The notes beneath the pieces are model-generated. The model saw nothing but the letters and a program-made list of their open reading frames with translations, was not told where the DNA came from and did no database searches. Below are positions 42,215 to 52,981 of a stretch of 64,000 bases of DNA, in pieces; the first letter of the stretch is position 1, and each line of letters begins with the position of its first letter. The DNA comes from Nemertoderma westbladi (lineage: Eukaryota > Xenacoelomorpha > Nemertodermatida > Nemertodermatidae): NCBI GenBank assembly GCA_032718475.1, contig JAUCBJ010001307.1, positions 21,891 through 85,890 of the forward strand, given 5' to 3'. Position numbers and translations under genes: made by a program.

Positions 42215-43439
42215 ATTTTCATAAGTGATTTAAATTATGGTGAAATTATAGTATGATATATTCAATTTTGTTTCTTTAAAATGAGTCCTTTATTGAAACA
42301 ACACAAAAATAAGCATTGCATTTGTCACTTTATCGGAAAGTAAGAATAAGATTCTTATTAAATATAAGCTTATCGTAGTGTACATAGGCATATAAATAGG
42401 CGAATTATATACGTACATTAATTAATGGAAACATAATCTTCATTGAGTTGTGAGCAGGACATTCATGAAATAATTTTACTTATATAGTATAGCAATAAGC
42501 AAGATTTGGTTTGTTAAATGTTGCTAAGTTCTATTGACTTAGACTTGTAGCTTACATTTCTAAAAATATGGCGACATTGCAAATTTTTATTGGCCAACAA
42601 ACTTTGCATAACATTAAATAATTTGCTCCAATTTTCGCCTATTTATAGAAAAAAGTATTCAATATGGGTGTGGCTGGCGAAATTGTTGAGGGTAGATAAG
42701 CGCACAGCTATTGGTGGGTTTGTTATGCTGATCTGTCGGGAATCATTTCTTATGTGAATGATGCATTAGGATATTTAGTTTTCCCTTACAAATAAATGCT
42801 GTGTGAATCAGTTATCATTTGATCAATTAAAGCCACCACAACCAGGGCGTTACACAGGACTTGCTATGAGATGGCATAAATCTACATTAATTATTAACAT
42901 ATAAAATATTTTGTATGCGAACTTAACATTCTATGTGAAGATGTTCAACCAATAATTGCGTTAAGAATGGCATCTCCTAAGTTAATCGCTACTGTGAGGG
43001 AGGGAGCCTTTTTTGCAAGCGTAATTAATACAGGTCCTATCAAACCCCTACCTTATTACAGTCATTAGAATAATAAACCAGAGTGTCCCACAGAATTGTC
43101 CCTACTGTGTTTTTTTAATAAGTCATTCTAACTTCATAGAAATATTATGTTTTTTGTTTTGTATTGCATTGCATTTTTGTATTGCATGCATGTATTGTAT
43201 TGTATCTGAGTTCATTATGTCAAGTCCTGCACAACATGATTCATAGATGATATAAAGTTGTATAGTTGTAACTTGTAACATAGACTCTCCCTTTTCATCC
43301 AATGCGTTGACTACACTTAACTTGTGGTCTGATACCTGGCAAATACCAGACCAGTTGCACCGCAGAATTGTAAAGTACTTAAAATTGGTGTAAAAAATTT
43401 GAAGCAGTCTTATTACTTAAACAATACGAAACTGAAAGC
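42215..43439. other. AT-rich non-coding stretch
   Basis: No gene recognised. TTGTATTGCATTGCATTTTTGTATTGCATGC-type short tandem repeats lie near 43157-43205. Confidence 0.45.
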
Positions 43440-43760
43440 TGTTAGCAGTTTTTAGGATCTGGGCATTACGATATGAGGAGACGATGACCTGAAATTTTCG
43501 TTGAATTGTAAAGAGCGTGTAAAAAAGATCATTAACATGATTTTTCGTTCTTATTATAGTAGCTCTGACAATGCTTTAGTAACATCATATAAGGCCTTCG
43601 TCTGACCCTTAGTCGAATACTCAACCATTACCATATCAGATGTATAACATCGATCTCATAGAAGGCGTACAGCGATATTTTACACGAATGCTTTTTTCAT
43701 GGTGCAATTTATCATATATTTGCTGTATTGAAAGGCTTTATTACCTTAAATTACACCCCT
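43440..43760 (+). pseudogene. CR1/jockey-type LINE C-terminal fragment
   Basis: Reads DLGITI, DDDLKFSLNCKERVKKIINM, NALVTSYKAFV, PLVEYSTIT, and in another frame DLIEGVQRYFTRMLFSWCNL and CIERLYYLKLHPL. This is the region after RT in CR1/jockey-like LINEs (DLGVxISxDLKFSxHC ... LVRPLLEY ... IExVQRxFTxxL). Stops and a frameshift are present. Confidence 0.75.
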
Positions 43761-43763
43761 TAG

Positions 43764-43895
43764 GCCGCGTTCACACTACCGAGTCTAAAACGCCCTTATG
43801 TATTATATTAGGCCTATATAATGTAATATTATTTATTATTGCTAGCTAGCTATATTTATTTTATTTTGACTTTGACTCGATAGTGTGAACGCGGC
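43764..43895. mobile_element. Small MITE with TTAG duplication
   Basis: 132 bp with inverted ends GCCGCGTTCACACTACCGAG and CTCGATAGTGTGAACGCGGC, flanked by TTAG on both sides (43760-43763 and 43896-43899). The GC-rich ends contrast with an AT-rich core. It sits within or at the end of the LINE fragment, so it inserted later. Confidence 0.85.
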
Positions 43896-44151
43896 TTAGA
43901 GATGCGTCGTATCATTTTTGATTTAAAAATGATATACAATATATAACGTGATCTGCTTGATTTGGATTTTCAAGAATTTTTTTTATTTATAATTATTGCG
44001 GATTCAAATTCAGTGTACTTAAGTTGTTAATTTCGTTACTTATTTGTTTTTATAATTTTAAAACAAGAGAGTTCAATGAAATTCAAACCATAGGCCATGC
44101 AGCCGGAATTTACTAAGTGAAGGTTTAGATTACATATAGAACACATATAGT

Positions 44152-45139
44152 CGAGTCAATCTAGCAAAAAACCCATAAGTATTTCGCAATCAATCCGAAC
44201 CACACATTTTGGATTCTATATTACCTTATTAATGACCAAAAAAAAGTCTATAAAATTTTATTTTGCGGATCATATGTTTATTCATGGAAATTCTGCGTAA
44301 ATTTGCATAACACAAGCCAAACAAAAGGAACAGTAGGGAAAAGTAAGTAGCAAATTGGTGATGTTCCAGAATAATTTAATTAATTTCACAATAAGCTGTG
44401 ATTCAATGGGATATTAGTAATATTTACACTGGGGTGTTACACATTAATTGCTATATCTCGGAAACTAGAAGTCGCATCGAATTTTTAAATATATCAAAAA
44501 TTTCACGATATATTAAGGTAACACTGTTGTAAAAAAATTATACAATTCCACTGCAAGGAAATTTCATAATTTCCATTAATGTTAGTGAAGATTTTCCACA
44601 TAATTAAATTGTGATTGCTCTATTGATTTTAGGTGTAATTTATTTATTTGTTTTAGTTTGAAAACCGCAATAGTTTATCATATAACAAATAAATTTTTTG
44701 GGGATAAGGGTTTTTGAGGCCGATAAATCCGATGGGCGAGGTTACATCCACCCGTTTAGTAGAGAAGTTGTGTAAATAAGGTCCTTATATTGTACCAGCA
44801 AAATTGGTATTAAAAATGGTTAAATTATTAGACAAATTTCCGTTGCTCTGGAAACTAAATTGGTAACTATATAGAAGTGCATACTTCTGTCAATCGATAG
44901 TCATTAGAGTAAAGTTTGTCTGTACCAAATTTGGAGAAAATCCCACCAATAGACCCCTTGTTGCTATGTAAAATCCATGTTGCTAAGGAAAGAAACAGGA
45001 AATTGAAGGTGATCCGCATAATATATTTTTATAGACTTTTTTGGGGGTATTAACAAGGTAATGTAGAATAAAAAAAATTGGTTTGGATGAATTGCGAATT
45101 TGTTATGGGTTGACCCCCTTTTTCGGCTAGATTGACTCG
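44152..45139. mobile_element. Foldback element, CGAGTCAATCTAGC ends
   Basis: Inverted ends CGAGTCAATCTAGC (44152) and GCTAGATTGACTCG (45126-45139). Inner matches include CCCATAA, TTCGCAATCAATCC/GAATTGCGAA, TACCTTATTAATG/TTAACAAGGTA, AAAAAAGTCTATAAAA/TTTTATAGACTTTTTT and GCGGATCA/TGATCCGC. The arms are diverged in the interior. It is 988 bp with no coding frame. No clear target duplication is seen, so boundaries may be slightly off. Confidence 0.75.
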
Positions 45140-45500
45140 CCTAATAGTGTTTTCAAGTAAATTGAAAATGATACTAAGAGTAAATAGAAACTGTTTGTAT
45201 ATACTAGAATGTTAGATAGTGTTGTAATTAGAGGTTTTAACTAGCTATTTTATGCAAATAATATAACTACCTAAAGATATCTCCAGTTTTGCAAGATAAT
45301 TTATTGTGATATGGTGTGCTTGCTTAATCCTATGTTTCATCTGTTAACAAATATATATTCTGGAATGTTAGCTAACAGAAAATATACGATCACCAGCTAA
45401 ACTGTGCAGGTCTGATGTTTCGGGTTAGGTAAACTTTGTATAACGAATGTACGACGTTGGATGCTAACAGCATACATCTGCTGTTAGCGAGAGCGAGAAC
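45140..45500. other. No gene recognised
   Basis: AT-rich, featureless sequence. A GTTAGCTAAC-type short hairpin lies near 45340-45375. Confidence 0.4.
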
Positions 45501-45504
45501 AAAT

Positions 45505-45885
45505 GCATGCAGTTAGAGCCCAGCATGGAATCCCATATAAGAGTACTGGTACTACTACTGCCATAAATAATCGAACCTTAGGTTCCGTTATATTCTATGG
45601 GACTTCCAAATCCTGGACAGACTATTTAACGCTGCCCATGCCTTCCCCTTATGTATCTGAAGGTATTCATCTGACTTTCTGAACCATGATCCCAAGTAGT
45701 AGAAGTCATCCTGATTATGCCCTATTATTATTACGCCCTTACGATCAGACATTTCTTGGCTCTCTAGGTAGACTGTCATGATTTTGGTCTACTTGGAATT
45801 TACAAAAAGACCGTCACTAGAAGCAACCTGATCCAAAGAGCAGAGGAGCCTTTGGGCTCCCTCTAGTGATTCTGACAGAACATAA
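45505..45885 (-). pseudogene. RTE-like LINE fragment
   Basis: The minus strand contains DDFYYLGSWFRKSDEYLQIH, GKAWAALNSLSRIWKSHR and a shifted VLLYGIPCWA-like end. This is the segment directly following RT in RTE-like elements. It is closely related to the piece at 21.2 kb, which shares the AATAATCGRACCTTA phrase. Confidence 0.8.
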
Positions 45886-45989
45886 ATATGTATGATACTG
45901 CGGTAAAGTTAATAAACAACAAACCAGTATACAATAACACACAGGTAGGCGTAGACCAGTACGGTATATGTAGACCCGGTTCTTCAAAC

Positions 45990-46137
45990 TAAATGTACAT
46001 TTAACTTTAAATGTACATTTAAATATCGTAAATGTACATTTAGTTAAATGTACATTTAAATATCTTAAATGTACATTTAGTTAAATGTACATTTAGTTAA
46101 ATGTACATTTAGTTAAATGTACATTTAGTTAAATGGA
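45990..46137. repeat. TAAATGTACATTTA palindrome array
   Basis: About nine copies of the perfect palindrome TAAATGTACATTTA joined by GT or short linkers. It lies just inside the left end of the Harbinger element and has fewer counterparts at the right end. Probably transposase-binding or replication-slippage derived. Confidence 0.85.
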
Positions 46138-46679
46138 CATACCAGGTAAGACAACCCCTACAGTGCCGCTACAAACGAATAAAAATAATCTTAAACAATG
46201 AACATTACATTGTTGTGTCAAACTAATACTTATCTTTATAACTAAAATTAGCCTATATCAAACAATAGTAAACTGTATGCTGTTAGCTAGTGAATGTTGT
46301 TAGCGTTGCCTAGCGACAAAGTGGAACAGTAAGTGGTACAGTATAAACCCCTCAATCTCAGCTGGAACTCGATAAATTTAAAACGGTTTTCAGATTCGTG
46401 ATCAGCACACCTTTTTACAAGTTATGAACCTGTTTATAGAAAAAAAATTTACCCCCTATTCAACCCTATTAAGACCAAAGAAAAACTACGTTTGATGAAC
46501 ATACCGATTCCACCACCCCAGAATTCCTCAATGTCTGACGCAGCAGTTAATTATAATAATTATCGTTCACCGTAAAATAAAACCTTACTTTATTGATCGT
46601 CATCATATAGTTAATATTGTATTACATTATTGTATATTTAAGGCAGCATTATTGTAAAATGTTTTAAATAGTAGTACCG

Positions 46680-46800
46680 GTATAGGTGATAGCTAGTAAA
46701 ATAATAATTATTAATAATAATAATTAATAATAGATAGATAATAAATAAATAATGATAATAGATAATAATAGATAATAATTAATTATTTACAGCAAAAACT
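46680..46800. repeat. (TAA)n/(TAGA)n-type simple repeats
   Basis: AATAATAATTAATAATAGAT and GATAATAATAGATAATAATT simple repeats in the 3' region of the Harbinger element. Confidence 0.75.
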
Positions 46801-46900
46801 ATAACGGCCCTCCCTACTATTTAATATTTTTAGAAACTTGACCAATTATAAAATTACAAATTAGCCATATCGACGTTAATGAATATGATGTACCGACCGG

Positions 46901-47972
46901 TTAATAATTATTTAGAATAGTTTGGTTATGTAAAATACACCGATATGAAATTAGAACGGAAGAGCTGGCCATCTTTCGCACCTTATAGTTTTCGTTGACC
47001 TGGTGATTTTCATAGCCCTCCGTATCTGGTGGGAGTGGGTCTCCCCGCATCATAGCAATGTTATGTAGTATCGCGCATGCTACAATAATGCGACATACAC
47101 TCTTGGGTCGCATTCTCATCTCACCATGGAGGCAGTGAAACCGACGTTTAAGGATACCAAATGCGCGTTCTACAACATTCCTGGTTTTCTTATGGGCTGT
47201 ATTATAAGGCCTTTCCGCCCTCGCTTCTATCTCTGGCTCTAGGAGTGGGGTGAGTCGCCAACGCTGACAAGGATACCCGCTGTCTCCCAACAGAATTCCT
47301 TTACGTTTGCCGGTTGCGAAATCAATTCCAACTTTACTATTCTTTAAAACACGTGAGTCGTGCACACTGCCAGGCCAATCGGCAACAATGTTCAGAAATA
47401 TGCAATTTGCATCGCAGATGGCTTGAAAATTTACACTATAATAACCTTTGCGGTTGACGTAGTAGACACTCTGGTCCCCAGGCGGTGTTATTATCTTCAC
47501 ATGAGAACAATCGATCGCGCCAACTACGCCAAGGGACACCAGCAACCGCAAAGAAGTCTTCCTTAAGTTTCTGCAAATTAGCTTCGCCGGTTGGCAAACA
47601 TATGAATTTATTTAAATGTTTCAGGAGAGCGTTCGTTACTCGAAAAATTGTCCTGCTAACACAAGACTTCGATATTGGAAATGTGTCACCAACCACATTC
47701 TGGAAGGAACCCGATGCGTAAAACCTCAGAGTAACTGCTAGCTGTAACTCAACACTCAAAGCTTTGTTGCGCTTAGTTTGACGTTTTAGATCGTGTTTGA
47801 CGAGGTCGCAAATGTAGGCAAATGTTGGCTTTGTAAAACGGTAGTGCTGGAAGAATTCAGTGCTATTATAGTAATTCAGTGGATTTATTTTAATTCTATT
47901 TTTTCTAACTTTCTTTCTTGTACTGAGATTAATCAAGAGAGGAACGAATGCCATAATGGTAGTATAATGCAA
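46901..47972 (-). pseudogene. HARBI1-like Harbinger transposase, one frameshift
   Basis: The N-terminal part (47972-47540) has FFQHYRFTKPTFAYICDLVK and a helix-turn-helix-like region, ASGSFQNVVGDTFPISKSCV. After a one-base insertion near 47535 the catalytic DDE_Tnp_4 domain follows in another frame: GVVGAIDCSHVKI (first Asp), PGSVHDSRVL, GILLGDSGYP (second Asp), NTAHKKTRNVVERAFGILKR (Glu), and HCLHGEMRMRP ... ILHN. Such enzymes cut and paste the element and target TWA. Length and domain order match HARBI1 relatives (about 350 residues). Methionines at 47972 and 47954 are both possible starts. Confidence 0.85.
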
Positions 47973-48207
47973 ATAAATAACCGTTAAAATTAACTATTAA
48001 AAAGCAAGTTAAGCTAAAATGAATTTTCTTTCTAGAAACCATTTTTAAGTAACCTGTGTAGCTTACTTAAGTTTTCCCTTAACTTATAAAAGTTAAATGT
48101 ACATTTAACTTTTGAGCAACCGAAATTAAAGTTAAATGGACATTTAACGATGAAACCTTAAAGTTAAGGGATCCCTTAACTTTAAGGGAGCTTTGAACAA
48201 CCGGCCC

Positions 48208-49500
48208 ATAAACAACAATGGTATAAGGGAATGGCCTATAATAGAGTCTGTAGGTAGACGTTTCCATGAGAGAACTGGAACAAAAAGTATACATTTTCAC
48301 CCCGACGTTGCCTATGAGGCACACATATGCATATGCAATGATGTGTTATACAACAAGTATGATATATAAATAACGAGTTTCTTTATGAAGGATGTACAAA
48401 ACAAACCACACCTGAGCCCTGTAGGCCACATCAGTACATACAATATTATAAACATCAACACATAAAAGTTTATCAAACCGAAAATTTATCAAACAGATCG
48501 AACTGGTTGCTAAATTGTTAACTTTAGTGCCTTTGCAATATATATTCCAATATGGGAGGTACACTCTGAAAAGTAATGGATAGGATACCCATGCCGTGGG
48601 TGCAGAATGTTACTGAAAGTTTAGAATGGTTAAGTGGGAAGTACAATGTAGGCACATCTGAGGCACATCGAAGGAACTTAGGGTCATATAATTCAGAGGG
48701 AACACAATCCACGGTTGCTCATGCTCGAGGTATAGTTTACGCCGCGCCAGAGGGATATTGGAGATGCATACTCAAACGTTGCCTGCAATGGAGGCCTTGG
48801 CACTGTAGCCCGCTATGACTTATTTAGTTGAAGGGATTACGAACCCTCTCTGATCAACTAAATTATGAATAGGCTACTGGTGCTCATCGGGCTGCCCTAC
48901 TGGGTTGAGAGCTACAGTTAGTACCACCCACATTACTGCCATAGTGGTAGCAGGATCTGGGGACCCTGAACTGACCTTCTACTGACCGTAGACGTCGACA
49001 ACCTTAGTGCAGGACAAATGAAAAATATATTTGGTGATTGAGAATGTTTTGGTGTGAGGGGGGGGGGGGTTGTTTGAACGTTTCTGTGCCATATAGGATA
49101 TAATTATTAGTACATTAAATTATAATTCGTAGATGGTTGCACTGTATGTATGTATAGTTGTATTTTTGTCCACATACAACCAATAATATAATGCGGTACA
49201 ATCAGGATTGATAATGTTTGCGATATGCAGTTGAAATATATTTCCTATTTATTTAGTCTTATGTATAATTTTGTAATCAGTAACATTCCCTATTGAAATC
49301 AAACAAATGTTATTTACTCCTATGCATAAACTTCCATTTTATGCATTTATATACATGTATGTATATCGGTATATTGGAGCTGGTATCTTCTACAACCCAA
49401 GATATCTTGAAAACCAAACAAGATATGGAATAATGGTTTGTATATTTTCATTCAGCATAAATTCTACATCACATAGGATATGTTTCAAAAGAATGTGCAC
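48208..49500. other. No gene recognised
   Basis: Several short open frames without motifs. A G-run lies near 49059-49070. Confidence 0.4.
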
Positions 49501-49502
49501 TA

Positions 49503-49527
49503 CCCCCCCCCCCCCCCCCCCCCCCCC
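49503..49527 (+). repeat. Poly(C) run
   Basis: About 25 consecutive C, with an isolated A near the end. A frame reading poly-Pro across it is an artefact. Confidence 0.8.
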
Positions 49528-50085
49528 ACCTTAATGAGAGCTTTCCCTTTTAGTTACAATGAATTCACTTTACAATAAGAAAGCATTTATGGTCCTTTGA
49601 TGTCATGCCATTTAGCGTGTACGTATAGGCCTGTCTATCAGCATTACTCACAAATTCTACATAAATTTATTGATCTAGGATATTGATATTGATTCTGCAA
49701 TAAATAAATTCACTGATACACTCATTATCTTTCATGTCATCATGTTTAGCTTGAACATATTGATTGGTAATAAATATATAAATGGGATGATTTTTTAAGT
49801 AAATTTATTACTGATCTCTTCAACAAAGAAAAACTTAGTTTTGAATCGTTTTAGTATTTTGGTATTTTACCAAGGTGAGTAGAACATATTGGGTTACAGA
49901 GATTACTGATTATGATTAATTGACATGGGATAAAGACAAATTGTGCTGGAATCAGCTCTGTTAATCTGTAACCAGTTTACTTGAGTTGCAATTTATTGTT
50001 TTGGTTAGAAACTCCTGCCGCTTCCCATAACCCAACAATTACAATATAAAGGCCAGGCTTTACATGAGTGGTATGGACTAATACT
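49528..50085. other. AT-rich non-coding stretch
   Basis: No gene seen. It contains ATTGTTTTGGTTAGAA near 49996, shared with the interior of the hAT-type MITE at 36654. Confidence 0.4.
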
Positions 50086-50089
50086 ACTA

Positions 50090-50560
50090 CTATAATCGGC
50101 ATGATGCATTGCAGCTGCACATTGAGATGCTATGCTGGCTTAACAAAAATATTTTTGCCACCACCATACAATCCACAATTGGAATGCCCCAATGCAGCGT
50201 GCATTAAGAATGCTGTGCCGGCTTATCAACAAAACTGCACCGCCACAACTCCCTATCCCTATGACTTTCGCGAGAATATCCGCATCTTCAAGGCCATTGT
50301 CTTTAAGAAGCCTCTCAAGAAAATCATGGACTATCGACATGCTTATTTTCTCCATTGGGCTGCCAAAGTAAAAGATTGTGCACAGGCTGGTTCTTACAGC
50401 GAAAATAATGTCCTGCAAAATGATCTGGACACCAGTTGACGGAATAGATTTCCCATGTTGTCATTAGCATTAAAGACGGGTGGATGAAAAATTCAATAAT
50501 GGAATTTACAAAAACGAGTTCTCTCCAGCAGGTACAACACTTTGGTTTGCCAGTCAACAG
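50090..50560 (-). pseudogene. RTE-like LINE tail fragment
   Basis: The minus strand shows RCKNQPVHNLLLWQPNGENK (50340-50410), FAGHYF and ADILAKVIGIGSCGG, the same C-terminal end seen at 21.4, 38.9 and 52.6 kb. A partial internal duplication repeats CACCACCATACAATCCACAATTGG-type sequence. Many stops. Confidence 0.7.
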
Positions 50561-51540
50561 GGTTGGTGTCGCAGTGGGCCAATCTTCCATAGCTCCCCTA
50601 ATATATATATATAGCCTGCAATTGGCAAGTGCCTCATCTTCCAGGCCATCATATATCACACCGCAGATGCAGGTGCAGCTTGGAGTAGGATGTACCTTCA
50701 AGTTTTCGGACATAGGGTACATCCAAATACTTATGCCCTATCACATCCAATAAATACCACTGTAATCAGGCATCGGAGTCCAGCCCCAAGTCAGAAATAC
50801 TTTCTCTTAGACAGCAGTAAAGCACCCATAATCATTGTACGAAACAATATAGCGACACCACATAATACTTTTTAAGCAATATTGTGTGCATAATACTATA
50901 TATAAAAAACAAATACACTTTTTCCTAAAGCACCCCTAGTTATATTTTCTTCAATTGGCAGAGCGACACCAGCTGGGTCACAATTAAACACCAATTTTGC
51001 GGCAATAAAAACTTTCGTTCGAGCCCCTTTTCGAGGCTTGCGCTACCAAATTGGGGCTTGGGCATGGGAAAATGCCCAACACCGCACCCCCCCCCCCCCC
51101 CCCCCCCTAATCCGAGACTGTCATGTACCAAAGTGAAAATACAGTAACCCCTCCACATTTTGGTGATGACCCACATTAGTACTTTTGAGTATAGTAAATT
51201 TAACTGTATGGTATGTTGGTTGAGTATAGTCATTTTAACTAATATGAGTAGGTTGATTCAATCTTGAATAATTTCACAAAAAAATATAACGCTGTTCTAT
51301 AGCACAATTAATTGGCTGAGTCATTTAATTAGTTTATTAATTTTGCACCCTATTAATAATAATTTAAATATATATCAAATGTGATTAGTTAATTATATTT
51401 AATTAATTAAGTGGGCTGATTCAAGTCTATATTAATTATCACTTGAATGTTGGATACCGACTTAATCGATGAATGCGATACAAATAAAAATGCTTATGCA
51501 TGATTATGTAGGGAACCATAATTCGATCTATTATTTATAG
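50561..51540. other. No gene recognised; poly(C) at 51092-51107
   Basis: Mixed sequence with a (TA) run near 50602 and a long C-run at 51087-51107. No coding frame with motifs. Confidence 0.4.
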
Positions 51541-51624
51541 GAACATTCCCGAATCGTTTGATGCAGAGGATTATTTTCCATTGGAACATTCCCGAATCGT
51601 TTGATGCAGAGGATTATTTTCCAT
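51541..51624 (+). repeat. 43-bp tandem duplication
   Basis: GAACATTCCCGAATCGTTTG... starts at 51541 and again at 51584 with no visible difference over 41 bases, indicating a recent duplication. Confidence 0.85.
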
Positions 51625-52017
51625 TTTATTTCAGCTTGGTAGTTTTCAGCCAACAAATTTTTGCAAATTTCCTAAAAGAAAACCCTTCCAAAATGTTCAT
51701 AACTATCTTATCTTGGGGATGCAGAGTATCATTACGATATATATACATTGCCATTTTCATTAAAAAGTAGCCTTTTCGGGCCTTAAACAACTCAATTGTT
51801 AATTTTCATGATACAAAAAATATTAACCATGAAGTCACTTATACAAAATAATTACATGTACGGAAAAGATTTAATATGATGAGATGAGATTGAAATTGAA
51901 ATTATGCATTACCATTTATCACGCCTTTGGTGCATATAAGGAATATAGATAATGTGAAGTGGGATCTAAGTATTTAGTTCTTACACATAAAATACGTAGT
52001 TAAAAATATAAATTACT

Positions 52018-52029
52018 ATTTTTTTACAG
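52018..52029 (+). other. Splice acceptor upstream of the peptide gene
   Basis: A T-rich tract ending TTTTTTTACAG lies 24 bases before the ATG at 52054. A 5' UTR intron ending here would be typical of animal secreted-peptide genes. The upstream exon is not identified. Confidence 0.5.
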
Positions 52030-52053
52030 GAAATTCACCTTCTATCCGGAAAA

Positions 52054-52266
52054 ATGAAATTCATCATCATCGCTTTCTTTGTGTTCTTTGCTTTATGCGC
52101 AGTTAATGTTCACAGTCAGGAGTTATGGGCACACTGTTGCGAACTTGGTCCATGCCCTTTCCCTGAGCAGAATTACTGCGAATGGTTTATTACCTTTGAT
52201 AGTTGCGGAGCTTGTCACGCCGCAGCTGGTGGAGCTGATTGTGGTGGATGTGGGTGGCCATTTTAA
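52054..52266 (+). CDS. Small secreted cysteine-rich peptide precursor
   Basis: 70 residues. Residues 1-21 are a clear signal peptide (Lys, then a long hydrophobic core, with cleavage likely after VNVHS), so the product is secreted. The mature part is about 49 residues with eight cysteines at 28, 29, 34, 42, 51, 54, 63 and 66, that is C-C-x4-C-x7-C-x8-C-x2-C-x8-C-x2-C, compatible with four disulfides. The tail is Gly/Ala-rich with two CxxC pairs. No prepro dibasic site is visible. It could be a defence peptide, a structural or mucus peptide, or a venom-type peptide; I cannot assign it to a family. The coding region is intact, preceded by a plausible splice acceptor and followed by an AT-rich 3' region. 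It appears to be a genuine host gene. Confidence 0.7.
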   Translation: MKFIIIAFFVFFALCAVNVHSQELWAHCCELGPCPFPEQNYCEWFITFDSCGACHAAAGGADCGGCGWPF

Positions 52267-52960
52267 AAGAAAATATCATTTGTTTCAGACTAAATTACTA
52301 TGAATAGCTGGTGATGGTGGATTTATTGAGTTATTGGTCTAACTGGGTTAAATAATGAATCCTTGGTATTGTTCCTATAATGTGCATGTTATGTAAAACA
52401 AAACAAAACAAAACAATATAATATACTGTAGTATATGTATGTATATATTGTAATTTTTGTGAAGGGTTTACAGTGGAAGATCACCCGTGTCAGTGAACAG
52501 ACATTCCCTTGCTGAACAAGCCTAAAAGATTCTCCCATTCTATTGTAATTTAGAAATAATTTTTTCAAATTGTTTTGCCATGCCAGTGACCTTTAAGAGA
52601 TGTCTCAAGAAATTCATGCTTATGTTCTCCATGAGGCTGTCAAAGAATAAGATTATGCACAGATGTCCTGTAGGTGGCATCGAACCCCATTGATTATTAC
52701 CGACCGATTATCTGGTACCCCTTTCACAGGGACTGGTCCATTCCAGCGATCAGTGCACCTACAGTGTTGTTTGGGCTTTGTATCTTATATACTATCTTAT
52801 ATACTTATTGCGATAGTAAAAGAGAAGCAATACAAATATTTTTTTCAACTTTATCCCTTTATCGACCTAGGAAGGCAGCTAGGTACCGGTACAAGCCTAC
52901 TACTTACTGACCTACATCTATACTTACACTACACTGCACTACTATAGTACTTGAGTGTGA
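52267..52960. other. 3' flank of peptide gene; LINE tail fragment at 52570-52670
   Basis: AAAACAAAACAAAACAAAAC simple repeat near 52396-52416. At 52575-52668 a minus-strand remnant of the RTE-like LINE tail is seen (CTTTAAGAGATGTCTCAAGA, ATGTTCTCCATGAGGCTGTC). No other gene. Confidence 0.5.
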
Positions 52961-52981
52961 GTCTATAAACGGAGGTAACTA

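Larger units (their letters stand above)
45973..48207 (-). mobile_element. PIF/Harbinger DNA transposon
   Basis: The inverted ends resemble each other: GACCCGGTTCTTCAAA on the left and TTTGAACAACCGGCCC on the right. Both subterminal regions are filled with TTAAATGTACATTTA-type palindromes (dense at 45990-46137, sparser at 48090-48190). Inside is a minus-strand HARBI1-like transposase. The second PIF-typical Myb-like gene is not seen. A 3-bp TWA target duplication could not be fixed with confidence. Confidence 0.75.

Noticed and set aside
48576-48818. 80-codon frame MDRIPMPWVQNV...
   Set aside because: No recognised family and comparable frames exist on the opposite strand.
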